From CAZNYN01 sp964577295 (lineage in GTDB: Bacteria > Synergistota > Synergistia > Synergistales > Synergistaceae), in assembly GCA_964577295.1 (NCBI GenBank), contig CAZNYN010000050.1:1-14756 (forward strand): a stretch of 14,756 bases of DNA. Direction: 5' to 3'. Position 1 is the stretch's first letter, and the number at the start of each line of letters is the position of its first letter. The position numbers and the translations under genes are program-made. Below are positions 1 through 7,082 of the stretch, piece after piece. The notes under the pieces are model-generated. The model was not told the origin of the DNA and did not search any database. It worked only from the letters and a program-made list of their open reading frames with translations.

Positions 1-1576
1 CTTTGCCGCTTTTTGAGGCACAGACGGGAGATAGGCTCTGTGCGATAAAGTCTGCCATTGCGGCTGTGTATATTTTGTCATCGTCGAGCGGCTCCCATAT
101 TCCTTTTCTGAGAATCTCAACGTCGGAGACGCGGTTTCCCGTCTCCAGAACTATGTTATTCACTACGACTGCGGGCGTTTTCGACAGATTTATTGTGAAG
201 CGAAGTCCCGACACCTGCATGAATTCTCCGGAGTGAGGCCTTTTTGAATAGTCCATTGTTTCTCCGCTCGCTTTAAGAGCCGAGGCGGATTTTTCAAGAG
301 TTCTCCTTATCTCCGCACCGCTGAGATAGACCTTTTCGACATAATTTTTAAACGGAAAACATGCCGCCATATCCAACCGGGAGAAAGGCCCGGCCGGTAC
401 TATGCGCCCCATTCTTATACCGCCCCCGTTGGCAAAGGCCGCATCTGTGCCGCCCCACGCTCTCAAGGCATCCGCCGTGAAATTGCCAAGCGCGCACTCC
501 CTTGTTCTGAGAACAGAAAATCGTCCGTCCACACTGACTGTGAAGAAGACATCCGCCTCTTTGGATGACTGCTTGGGCGAAATTTTTTCAACGAGAGTGA
601 CTATTTCTTTAAGTTCCGGAGTTGCGGGCGTAACGGGAATGAGAGTCCATGAAGTTTTATCCGCTATGATACCGTTTTCGTCCGATACTGCATCGATTCG
701 TCCGATAAAACGCCCGTCCTGCCCAGCCTGAGTGACCAATGTCATACGCCCGGAGGGATTTCTGATAAGAATTTTTTGCTCTGCGGCATCGTGGGAGTGG
801 CCGCCGACTATTATGTCTATGCCGGAAACAGAGGCGGCAAGCTCTTTGTCCGCTCCCAACCCTATGTGGGTGAGGGCTATTATCACATCGGCGCCGCGCG
901 ATTTCAGCGACGATATATGTTTTGAGGCGGCCTCCTTCAGGTCGGCTGAGACTTGAAATCCCGACGCGTCTATGACAAGCGACGGCAGAAAGGGCGTTAC
1001 GAGGCCGAATATTCCGACCTTTACCCCTTCTTTCTCGATGATAATTTCTTTTTGGAAGAGGCTCGAAGTCTTTGGGTTGTCAAAAACCACGTTTGACGCA
1101 AGAATGGGAAATTTCACCGACTGCATGAGCTTTGCCAGGTAGTCCGCGCCGGAGTCAAACTCATGGTTGCCGAGAACTCCGGCATCAAATCCGAAGAGAG
1201 CCAGAGCTTTGAACACTCCCTCATCCTCATTCGGAAGAGCCGAATTGGGCACCGGCATATCTCCCGCTTCGAGCTTAAAGACAGCCCCCTGCGAAGCGGC
1301 CTCTATCCTCCGCTCTTCCTCCTTCATCAGAAAGAGAGCACGCGAAAGTCCGCCTATGGGCACACCCTTGACTTCCGGCCCCAGGCCCGCGGCAGGTGCG
1401 TCATAGCAGGGGAAAATACGGCTGTGAACGTCGTTGAGCGTCAAGATGTGAAAAACTTTCTCCGCCGCGAACAGGGGAGATGAAAGAGAGAAAACAACAA
1501 ACAAAATAAAAGCCGAAAAAGATGCAAGCGAAACGGTACGCCTGTAATAAGCACGAAGCAAATTTTTAATATACAT
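1..1576 (-). CDS. Secreted 5'-nucleotidase / metallophosphoesterase, 3' end outside window
   Basis: Reading the minus strand from the ATG at 1576 gives 525 codons with no stop before the window edge, so the C-terminus is missing. The start is set by a G-rich ribosome site (GGGGGGATAAAAT) just upstream. Residues 1-38 look like a signal peptide: basic residues to R13, a hydrophobic stretch about 15-31, then a PLFAA-type cleavage region. The mature part has the calcineurin-like metallophosphatase motifs of the UshA/5'-nucleotidase family in order: N48-D49-x-H51, G105-D106, G136-N137-H138-E139, H237 and G258-G259-H260-S261-H262. From about residue 330 it continues into the 5'-nucleotidase C-terminal substrate-binding domain (for example the NGGGIR and FPFKN motifs). 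Family members hydrolyse nucleotides or related phosphodiesters outside the cytoplasm for phosphate or nucleoside scavenging; the exact substrate is not visible. It is convergent with nothing and is separated from the transporter gene by 279 bp. Confidence 0.9.
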   Translation of the reverse strand, partial: MYIKNLLRAYYRRTVSLASFSAFILFVVFSLSSPLFAAEKVFHILTLNDVHSRIFPCYDAPAAGLGPEVKGVPIGGLSRALFLMKEEERRIEAASQGAVFKLEAGDMPVPNSALPNEDEGVFKALALFGFDAGVLGNHEFDSGADYLAKLMQSVKFPILASNVVFDNPKTSSLFQKEIIIEKEGVKVGIFGLVTPFLPSLVIDASGFQVSADLKEAASKHISSLKSRGADVIIALTHIGLGADKELAASVSGIDIIVGGHSHDAAEQKILIRNPSGRMTLVTQAGQDGRFIGRIDAVSDENGIIADKTSWTLIPVTPATPELKEIVTLVEKISPKQSSKEADVFFTVSVDGRFSVLRTRECALGNFTADALRAWGGTDAAFANGGGIRMGRIVPAGPFSRLDMAACFPFKNYVEKVYLSGAEIRRTLEKSASALKASGETMDYSKRPHSGEFMQVSGLRFTINLSKTPAVVVNNIVLETGNRVSDVEILRKGIWEPLDDDKIYTAAMADFIAQSLSPVCASKSGK

Positions 1577-1642
1577 ATTTTATCCCCCCACAGAGCCGCA
1601 TAAGCAGCTTATACAGACAAATTCAGCCCAAACGCAAAAATT

Positions 1643-1672
1643 ATTATACGCCTTCGTCACTAATGTTACTAA
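1643..1672 (-). promoter_or_regulatory. Candidate promoter of the 5'-nucleotidase gene
   Basis: On the minus strand a perfect TATAAT (-10) lies at 1643-1648 and a weak TTAGTA (-35) at 1667-1672, with an 18-bp spacer. It points at the gene starting at 1576. The -35 overlaps a tandem repeat of ACTAATGT (1659-1666 and 1668-1675). Called from motif match only. Confidence 0.45.
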
Positions 1673-1691
1673 TGTATATTATAAACATTAG
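1659..1691. repeat. Tandem and inverted CTAATGT repeats, possible operator
   Basis: ACTAATGT occurs twice in tandem (1659-1666, 1668-1675), and the second copy is mirrored by ACATTAG at 1685-1691 with a 9-bp AT-only gap. The repeats overlap the -35 region of the candidate nucleotidase promoter, which is where a repressor or activator site could sit. No regulator is identified. Confidence 0.35.
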
Positions 1692-1790
1692 GGGCTTTTT
1701 GCGTACGGTGAAAAATATTCTGCTGCGGAAGGCAATGCATGAGAGATTATATCGAATTGCCATGCCCAAGTTGGTTTTTGCGGGCGATAT

Positions 1791-1834
1791 AAGCTTCAGC
1801 CCCCAAGCGTTTTTACGCTCGGGGGCTGAAGCTT
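1791..1834 (-). terminator. Terminator-like hairpin after the transporter gene
   Basis: A 19-position stem (14 bp, one non-Watson-Crick position, 4 bp) closes on a 6-nt loop. It begins 22 nt after the stop of the minus-strand transporter gene. The odd position is A-C in a plus-strand RNA but G-U in a minus-strand RNA, so the hairpin is fully paired only in the minus transcript. This supports it ending the catabolic operon. No clear U-run follows, so termination efficiency is uncertain. Confidence 0.6.
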
Positions 1835-1855
1835 TGTACTTGTAATTTTCTAATG

Positions 1856-3316
1856 CTAGGCTGCGGGTTTCATGTTTTTCTTGAGCTGTACGTCCGGCTC
1901 GGATGGGAGCTTAAAGAGCGGGATGAATCTGTCAAATCCCGTAATTGTGAGGAACATCATAGAGAAAACTGCGATGATGCAGAGGTAGTTATGTGTAATG
2001 ATTTCCATGGGGGTAAATTTGTAGAGAGGATAGACTGCCATTGCCAGTCCCGTGTAGAAAATCATGTATCCGTGCCACGGTATAAGCTGTGAGCCGAGAA
2101 CTCCGAAGGCGTCTGACATTGTCGCGTTGCGCAGGCGCAGTGTGTACAAATCTTTTTCGCTTCCGACAACATTTTCGTCTACCATTTCTTTAATAACGGG
2201 GCCTACCGTGACAATCTGTCCCGTGCAGTCGCCAAGTGCGGCATTGCAGAGAAGGCAGAGAATACCGTTATTGAAGATAAGTGTTCTGACGTTTCTGGCT
2301 GTAGAGAGCACAAGTTTTGATATGGGTTCAAAGGCGTTCATCAGCTTCATAATTCCTCCGAACGCACCTGTCCACATTGACATTGCGACAGACCATGAGC
2401 CGGCATCTGCAAATCCTTTTACAACGAGATCCAAATATGAGGATATTGTTGTGATGGTTCCGGCCATAAGTCCGAAAATCAAAGCGGAGAAAAGGCCTAT
2501 GAAGAGGCATGGCATTGTTGACACACCATATACAGCCATTCCTATTACAAGAACAAGGGGAATTACCATATATACAGGAACTCCTGACTGTACCTGGTTA
2601 AGCAGTGCTATAGCAGAAGGTCTCTTTACTTTAAGAGTCTCCCAAACCTCTGCCGGTATTGCCGCAACAGCTTTTGTAGAATCGGCAGAGGTGCCGTCAA
2701 GTCCCATTGACACCGAGACCAAATAGAATATGACTGCGGCAGATATGAGGCATATCAATGACCACACACCCTGGTGGCGAACTCTGTCCATAACTTCAAC
2801 ATTCTGTATACCCGAACTTAGAACCGTAGTATCCGATATAAGTCCGATGTTGTCTCCGAAGCACGAACCTCCGGCAATCGCGGCGACTGTGAGTATCGGA
2901 CTGCCGCCCGTAATATGTCCGAGCCATAGGAAGACAGGCACACATGCGGCAAAAGTTCCCCATGATGTTCCCGTTGCCGCTGAAAGTACGGCTGTGAGCA
3001 AGAGAGCGACAGATGCAACGCTTCTGCCTGTCACGCCTAATTTCAGAGAGAGGCTTATTATTGAAGCTCCTACTCCTGTTGCCATGAAGACTTCACCCAT
3101 TGCATAAGCGACCATAAGTAAGAAGAAAATAAGCATTAAGCTCTTCGCATTTTCAATTGCAGAGTCAATGACAACGTTAAGCTTGCGGTGATCAAGAATC
3201 ATTGCCAAAAGGGCGGCGACAACTGTTGCTATCGGAGAAGCAATCAGTATGTCCATTCCATTGAGAAGCATTGCTACGAGAATAACTATCGGAGATAACT
3301 TAATTAAAGCAACCAT
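1856..3316 (-). CDS. NhaC-family Na+/H+ antiporter-like membrane transporter
   Basis: The protein has 486 residues and is strongly hydrophobic throughout, with roughly a dozen predicted membrane segments and a polar loop around residues 205-240. It carries motifs typical of the Na+/H+ antiporter NhaC family (Pfam Na_H_antiporter): GTSWGT at 116-121, FGDN at 153-156 and SDTT at 161-164, the last two followed by a positively charged stretch (DRVRHQ). The start is supported by a strong GGAGGAATTAAC ribosome site. NhaC relatives exchange sodium or protons for each other, and some, such as the malate-lactate antiporter MleN, carry organic anions. It begins 26 bp after deaminase A and ends the cluster. 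I therefore infer that it imports the substrate, or exports the product, of the neighbouring deaminases rather than serving general pH balance. The sequence alone cannot settle that. Confidence 0.85.
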   Translation of the reverse strand: MVALIKLSPIVILVAMLLNGMDILIASPIATVVAALLAMILDHRKLNVVIDSAIENAKSLMLIFFLLMVAYAMGEVFMATGVGASIISLSLKLGVTGRSVASVALLLTAVLSAATGTSWGTFAACVPVFLWLGHITGGSPILTVAAIAGGSCFGDNIGLISDTTVLSSGIQNVEVMDRVRHQGVWSLICLISAAVIFYLVSVSMGLDGTSADSTKAVAAIPAEVWETLKVKRPSAIALLNQVQSGVPVYMVIPLVLVIGMAVYGVSTMPCLFIGLFSALIFGLMAGTITTISSYLDLVVKGFADAGSWSVAMSMWTGAFGGIMKLMNAFEPISKLVLSTARNVRTLIFNNGILCLLCNAALGDCTGQIVTVGPVIKEMVDENVVGSEKDLYTLRLRNATMSDAFGVLGSQLIPWHGYMIFYTGLAMAVYPLYKFTPMEIITHNYLCIIAVFSMMFLTITGFDRFIPLFKLPSEPDVQLKKNMKPAA

Positions 3317-3342
3317 GTTAATTCCTCCTCTGTAGTAGAGAA

Positions 3343-4353
3343 CTAATATTTTGTTTCTGTTTTTAGAATATTAACTATAGGGTTGTTTGAACTGAATACC
3401 GTGGGCGTGCCTCCCGTGTGTATAAAACAGGAGGCTTCTTCTTTGAAAATAGTGTCGTGCTGCAGTAAATCTATCATCCCTGCAAAAGTTTTGCTTGTAT
3501 AAGTATTCTCTAAGAAAATACCCTCAAGTGAAGCTGCAATTTTTATTGCATTAAGTGATTCCGGTGTCGGCACTGCATATCCGCCGCCGAGATACTGTTC
3601 ATATATATGTACATTTGTATCCCACGCCTGTGACGGCAAATCAACGCTAAGGTTCTTTTCGGCAATCATATAAATTTCTTCGATTATCTTTGCAAGCTCG
3701 GCTTTAGAATATTCAACGCTGATAAGGTGTATGTTGAACGGATATCCAAGCAGGGCGTTTCCTAAAATAAAACCTGTCTCTGTCGTTCCCATCGACCCCG
3801 GCAAAAAGACATGCTTTATTTTGACGTTTTCTGCAGCAGCCTGTTCACTCAGTTCAAGCGCGCATGAAATATATCCCATCGTGCCTACTCCCGGATCGCC
3901 TATCAAATATGGGGTATGTCCTGCTTTGCGCAGTTCTGATACGAAAGCGGCGGCAATTTTGCCTCTTTCTATTTCATCAACACATCCGATAAAATGTATT
4001 TCCGCACCAAGAAGACGGCTCAGCAGCAGATTGCTCTCAATTTCGGCGTTATCTTCCGCGCTGTGCAGTATTACACACTTGATACCGAGTTTAGCCGATG
4101 CGGCTGCCGCCAGACGGCATTGATTTGATTCCGGGGATCCTGCTGCAACAATAACATCGGCATTCAGCCTGAGGGCTTCACCCATCCAAAATTCAAAACC
4201 GCGAACTTTGCTTCCGCCCATTCCAAGAGATATACAGTCATCTCGCTTTGCAAAAAGAGATGCACAGCCGAGATATTCTTTTAATCGGTCCATTTTATCC
4301 AACGCAGATGCTCCGTTAATAAATTTAACCTTTGGAAGTTCGGTAAAGAACAT
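3343..4353 (-). CDS. PLP-dependent deaminase A (D-cysteine desulfhydrase / ACC deaminase family)
   Basis: The 336-residue product is a fold-type II PLP enzyme. The probable Schiff-base lysine is K49 in a GGSK motif after KRDD. S76-N77-Q78 matches the S-N-[HQ] substrate/cofactor loop. The phosphate-binding loop is around the GSMGTTETG segment near residues 185-195. The two conserved active-site tyrosines are present as Y259 (GGGYAVPTPE) and Y285. Y285 is followed by T286, the residue seen in D-cysteine desulfhydrases, whereas ACC deaminases have Glu there. H312-T-G-G is the usual C-terminal motif. The family performs alpha,beta-elimination or deamination of small amino acids, giving a keto acid and ammonia. 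The Y-T pair argues for desulfhydrase/deaminase chemistry rather than cyclopropane opening; the substrate is unknown. The start is backed by an AGAGGGTG ribosome site. It is cotranscribed with the transporter and has its own copy of the palindromic promoter about 260 bp upstream. Confidence 0.88.
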   Translation of the reverse strand: MFFTELPKVKFINGASALDKMDRLKEYLGCASLFAKRDDCISLGMGGSKVRGFEFWMGEALRLNADVIVAAGSPESNQCRLAAAASAKLGIKCVILHSAEDNAEIESNLLLSRLLGAEIHFIGCVDEIERGKIAAAFVSELRKAGHTPYLIGDPGVGTMGYISCALELSEQAAAENVKIKHVFLPGSMGTTETGFILGNALLGYPFNIHLISVEYSKAELAKIIEEIYMIAEKNLSVDLPSQAWDTNVHIYEQYLGGGYAVPTPESLNAIKIAASLEGIFLENTYTSKTFAGMIDLLQHDTIFKEEASCFIHTGGTPTVFSSNNPIVNILKTETKY

Positions 4354-4611
4354 AATCTCACCCTCTGTTTATCATCTAAATTCCATACCCTGAATTTCAA
4401 TAAACGACCACCTGTAAGTCTTGACTTCTCAACACTCGGACAAACAAAATATTCTTCATAAAAATTCAAGCATAAATTTTGTCGATGGGAACTATCAGCA
4501 GTTTTTTATTGCAAAAGACCATAGCTGCAAAGTTTTGGATTATCTCATGTAGCAGTAAATACAGTCAGAATTTTATATTCAGGCTAAAGATTTACACCTC
4601 CTCTTTAAGCT
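4354..4611 (-). other. Long untranslated leader of deaminase A, with orphan ribosome site
   Basis: This stretch lies between the predicted transcription start (about 4611) and the deaminase A start codon. It holds a near-perfect Shine-Dalgarno (AGGAGGTG, 4595-4602) about 10-16 nt after the predicted start, but no ATG, GTG or TTG follows at a usable distance. Further down, one frame encodes about 32 hydrophobic-looking residues ending at a stop near 4466. A second frame runs open from about 4469 into the deaminase gene out of register. The layout fits either a decayed first gene of the transcription unit or a regulatory leader. I recognise no known riboswitch and no protein family. Confidence 0.35.
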
Positions 4612-4617
4612 TTATAA

Positions 4618-4662
4618 ACCATATCACTAAAATTTTTTTTAGTCAATATGTTTTTTTATCGT
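4618..4662 (-). promoter_or_regulatory. Promoter with palindromic operator, copy 2 (deaminase A)
   Basis: On the minus strand: TTGACT (-35, 4641-4646), a 17-bp spacer, and TATGGT (-10, 4618-4623). The spacer carries ACTAAAA and TTTTAGT half-sites (part of a slightly imperfect A/T palindrome). The 41 bp at 4622-4662 match the ridA promoter region 6300-6340 at about 36 positions, including the upstream ACGATAA block. It points toward deaminase A and the transporter, giving the cluster a second entry point. Confidence 0.65.
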
Positions 4663-4739
4663 TGAAATAAACAGCCTGCCTTCTTTGTAACACTGTCAAA
4701 CACAATGCTCCGTTCTGCAAACTTCAATACGACAGAGAG

Positions 4740-5717
4740 CTAGAACTGTCCGAACAAAGCGCCTAAGCCGCCTGTGTGCAGGTAACAGCAGCCGTCTTTG
4801 ACATCTTTCTTTTTGATGATATCTTTCATGCCGACTAGGACTTTGCTTGTAAACACATTTTCTATAAAGATGCCGTCTCTTCTTGCGAAGTCAAAAACTT
4901 CCTTTTCGCTTTCGGGAGTATTAATAGCCCAGCCTTCGCCTTCGTATCCCTCGATAATTCTGTAGGATGACTCCGGGCAGGCGGAAAATTTAATTTTTGT
5001 GATGTCTTCCAGCTCTGAAATAACCCGGTCTATATTGGCGGACAATATTTTTTTGCTGTCCTCAATACTGATGATATTCATGCGGAACGGACTTCCCAGC
5101 ACGTAATTTCCGAAAATAAGCCCAGCGGCAACACCGCCGTTTCCTCCGGGAGCAAAAATATCATAAAGATCGGGGGCCATACTTTTTTTCTGCTCATAGA
5201 GCTCATAAACAGCCCGGACATATCCCATGGCTCCGTATCCTGTGCTGGCTCCGCGCTCGATAGCGAATGGGTGCCTTCCTTCTTTCTCAAGCTTTTCGCA
5301 AAGTTCATCCACATACTTTGCTCTTGCTTCAGTATCCACATTGCCTATATATACTGATTCTGCCCCTATGATTTCGTTTAAGAGCTCGTTTCCGTTAACA
5401 CGGTCGCTTTTTTCCCCGTTTAGAATCATAATGCACTTCAAATTTAATTTTATACAGCAGCATGCTGTCAGAGTGCACAAGTTAGACTGAGGCGCACCGG
5501 AGACTAATATTGTGTCTTTTCCGCAGGCGATGGCATGTCCCAGAAGATACTCCATACATCTGATCTTATTGCCGCCTATTCCGACACCGGTCAAATCGTC
5601 TCTTTTTATGTATATATTTGAATAGTCAAGTTCTTTTTCAAGTCCGCTCAGCCTATGAAGCGGGGTGGGAAAAAGCCCTAAAGGAGCTCTCTCTCTGTCA
5701 AAATCTTCCGGAATCAT
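4740..5717 (-). CDS. PLP-dependent deaminase B (divergent D-cysteine desulfhydrase / ACC deaminase family)
   Basis: The 325-residue product is a second fold-type II enzyme, clearly a paralogue of its downstream neighbour. K51 in GGNK after KRDDLTG is the probable PLP lysine. S78-N79 keeps the cofactor/substrate loop, but the next residue is L80 instead of His or Gln. APGGNGGVAAG is the phosphate loop. LHTGG (313-317) is the C-terminal motif, and the protein ends only 8 residues later. Both conserved substrate-contacting tyrosines are replaced: the GYG-like motif reads G262-W263-A264, and the Y-T pair reads F289-T290. The fold and cofactor site look intact, so a changed substrate is more likely than an inactive enzyme, though a regulatory partner of deaminase A cannot be excluded. 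The start is preceded by AAGGGGTG. It lies 167 bp after ridA with a structured spacer between them. Confidence 0.85.
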   Translation of the reverse strand: MIPEDFDRERAPLGLFPTPLHRLSGLEKELDYSNIYIKRDDLTGVGIGGNKIRCMEYLLGHAIACGKDTILVSGAPQSNLCTLTACCCIKLNLKCIMILNGEKSDRVNGNELLNEIIGAESVYIGNVDTEARAKYVDELCEKLEKEGRHPFAIERGASTGYGAMGYVRAVYELYEQKKSMAPDLYDIFAPGGNGGVAAGLIFGNYVLGSPFRMNIISIEDSKKILSANIDRVISELEDITKIKFSACPESSYRIIEGYEGEGWAINTPESEKEVFDFARRDGIFIENVFTSKVLVGMKDIIKKKDVKDGCCYLHTGGLGALFGQF

Positions 5718-5768
5718 ATAGGCGCACCCCTTTCAGAAAACCTTAATCATGTTATAACCCGATATTTA

Positions 5769-5829
5769 TGAGATGTAAGTATATGGCAGAAATTCTATAC
5801 GAGAAAAGTTCTGCCATAAAATCATCTCA
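5769..5829 (-). other. Nested hairpin between ridA and deaminase B
   Basis: An inner 10-bp perfect stem (5782-5791 with 5809-5818, 17-nt loop) is enclosed by an outer 7-bp perfect stem (TGAGATG 5769-5775 with CATCTCA 5823-5829). It starts 56 nt after the ridA stop. No U-run follows on either strand, so it is not a standard intrinsic terminator. An mRNA processing, stability or attenuation element is possible. Confidence 0.5.
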
Positions 5830-5884
5830 ATTGATATTCAAAGTAATAAAACAAACAGATTCATAAAGAAGCTCGACTGTTTTT

Positions 5885-6265
5885 TTACTTTCTGACTGCG
5901 ATTGCTTCTATCTCCACAAGACAGCCCTTCGGAAGCTTTGAAACTTCGACACAGGAGCGTGCGGGAGCTTTTTCTGTAAAATATTTTGCATAGATTTCAT
6001 TTACAAGTGCGAACTGAGACATATCTGTAATGAAAACCGTCGTTTTCACAACATCATCCAGATCGCAGCCTGCCCCGGCAAGCACAGCCTTAAGATTATC
6101 CAGTGCTTGGACAGCTTGGGCAGAGACGTCATCACCGACGACAAGTCCTGTCTCGGGAGAGAGAGGGATCTGACCGGAAGTGAAAACCATTCCGCCGGCT
6201 GCAATTGCCTGAGAATACGGGCCTATAGCAGCGGGAGCAAGTTTTGTACTTATAACTTCTTTCAT
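5885..6265 (-). CDS. ridA: RidA family enamine/imine deaminase
   Basis: The product is 126 residues, the normal size for RidA (YjgF/YER057c/UK114). The active-site residues are in place: Y17 in GPYSQA, R103 and C105 in PARSCVEV, and E118 near the C-terminus in LVEIEAIAV. RidA hydrolyses reactive 2-aminoacrylate and related enamine/imine intermediates released by PLP-dependent dehydratases and lyases, protecting other PLP enzymes from damage. That is exactly the hazard created by the two deaminases encoded downstream, and it explains the gene's position as first in the cluster. The start is supported by a strong GGGGGTG ribosome site. The promoter with the palindromic operator lies directly upstream, giving a short leader of about 24 nt. 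Confidence 0.95.
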   Translation of the reverse strand: MKEVISTKLAPAAIGPYSQAIAAGGMVFTSGQIPLSPETGLVVGDDVSAQAVQALDNLKAVLAGAGCDLDDVVKTTVFITDMSQFALVNEIYAKYFTEKAPARSCVEVSKLPKGCLVEIEAIAVRK

Positions 6266-6295
6266 ATTAAATCACCCCCTTCCCTTAGTTTTTGA

Positions 6296-6340
6296 ATCTT
6301 ATCACTAAAAAATTTTTTAGTCAATGTATTTTCTTATCGT
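6296..6340 (-). promoter_or_regulatory. Promoter with palindromic operator, copy 1 (ridA)
   Basis: On the minus strand: TTGACT (-35, 6319-6324), a 17-bp spacer, and TAAGAT (-10, 6296-6301). A perfect 18-bp palindrome, ACTAAAAAATTTTTTAGT (6304-6321), fills most of the spacer and overlaps the -35. A protein bound here would block polymerase. The obvious candidate is the product of the divergent gene starting at 6392. The same arrangement recurs at 4618-4662. Confidence 0.7.
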
Positions 6341-6357
6341 CTTTTTTGCCATGTTTA

Positions 6358-6366
6358 TGATAGAAT
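6358..6366 (+). promoter_or_regulatory. Candidate extended -10 promoter of the regulator gene
   Basis: TGATAGAAT is an extended -10 (TGn plus TAGAAT) 25 nt before the regulator ATG. No good -35 is visible at the usual distance. It lies 37 bp from the ridA palindrome, so a regulator bound there could also affect its own gene. Confidence 0.4.
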
Positions 6367-6391
6367 TGTTTTCACTAAGGGGGCATTTTTT

Positions 6392-7066
6392 ATGGGGCGA
6401 AATTATATTACACTTACCGATACAGATAAACTTATTCTTGAATCATATAAAATCATGATTGACGGAATGGCGGAATACCTTGGTGAGGGCTATGAAATCA
6501 TTCTTCACAGCCTGCAGAACCTGGATAAATCCGTAATAAAAATTATCAACGGCCACTACACTGGACGCGAAGAAGGTGCGCCCATCACAGATTTAGCTCT
6601 GTCCATGCTGGCAAAAATAGAGGAATCAAACGAGATAAAGTCTCTTTGCTATTTTACGAAAAATAAAGCCGGAGTGATGCTCAAATCAGCCACGATTCCG
6701 ATTATAGGAGAGAATAAGCGTATCATCGGACTTTTGTGCATGAATTTTCACACAGAGATATCCTTCGCAAAGATGCTCTCCACATTTATGCCAAGTGCTG
6801 CGAATTCAAATCATATTATGGAGAATTTCACCGATAATGTTGATGACCTTGTCTCCGACGCTCTCGAAGAGGCAAAAAATAAAATTTTGCACAACCCTGC
6901 TATTTCCGTTGCCAATAAAAACAAAGAGATTATCTGCTTGCTCCACCAAAAAGGAATTTTCAACATCAAAGATTCTGTGGTGAAAATCTCCGAACTGCTT
7001 AATATTTCCAAAAACACCGTATATCTTCATATTAGAAATTCGGAAAATAAAAATACTACGGCATAG
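6392..7066 (+). CDS. YheO/DauR-type transcriptional regulator (PAS-like plus helix-turn-helix)
   Basis: The 224-residue product has the two-domain layout of the YheO family. Residues about 12-125 form the PAS-like YheO domain, with the typical LGEGYEIILHSL opening and the GREEGAPITDLAL segment at 58-70. Residues about 176-217 form the C-terminal helix-turn-helix, with VVKISELLNISKNTVYLHIRN giving the two DNA-binding helices. A well-studied relative, DauR of Pseudomonas, controls D-arginine catabolism, and members often sit beside amino-acid deaminase and RidA genes. It is divergent from ridA with 126 bp between the starts, and the palindromic operator lies in that gap. I infer that it senses the pathway substrate or an intermediate and controls both copies of the promoter. 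Repressor or activator is undecided; the operator position favours repression. The ribosome site is AAGGGGGC. Confidence 0.88.
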   Translation: MGRNYITLTDTDKLILESYKIMIDGMAEYLGEGYEIILHSLQNLDKSVIKIINGHYTGREEGAPITDLALSMLAKIEESNEIKSLCYFTKNKAGVMLKSATIPIIGENKRIIGLLCMNFHTEISFAKMLSTFMPSAANSNHIMENFTDNVDDLVSDALEEAKNKILHNPAISVANKNKEIICLLHQKGIFNIKDSVVKISELLNISKNTVYLHIRNSENKNTTA

Positions 7067-7082
7067 CCGTGACATATACAGT

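Noticed and set aside
402..956. Plus-strand frames opposite the 5'-nucleotidase gene
   Set aside because: The minus strand here encodes the continuous metallophosphatase/5'-nucleotidase product with all motifs, so these are shadows.
1663..1845. 60-codon plus-strand frame in the nucleotidase-transporter gap
   Set aside because: It starts inside the repeat array, runs through the terminator hairpin, and has no ribosome site.
2064..2726. 220-codon plus-strand frame opposite the transporter gene
   Set aside because: It is antisense to a clear NhaC-family gene and the product has no recognisable domains; it is a by-product of codon bias.
4466..4560. Possible LytTR-like fragment (about 32 residues) in the deaminase A leader
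   Set aside because: Only a loose resemblance over a few residues, no start codon and an early stop; kept only as a possible gene relic, not as a gene call.
4354..4611. Known riboswitch in the deaminase A leader
   Set aside because: I could not match the conserved core of any riboswitch class I know, and no terminator-antiterminator pair is evident.
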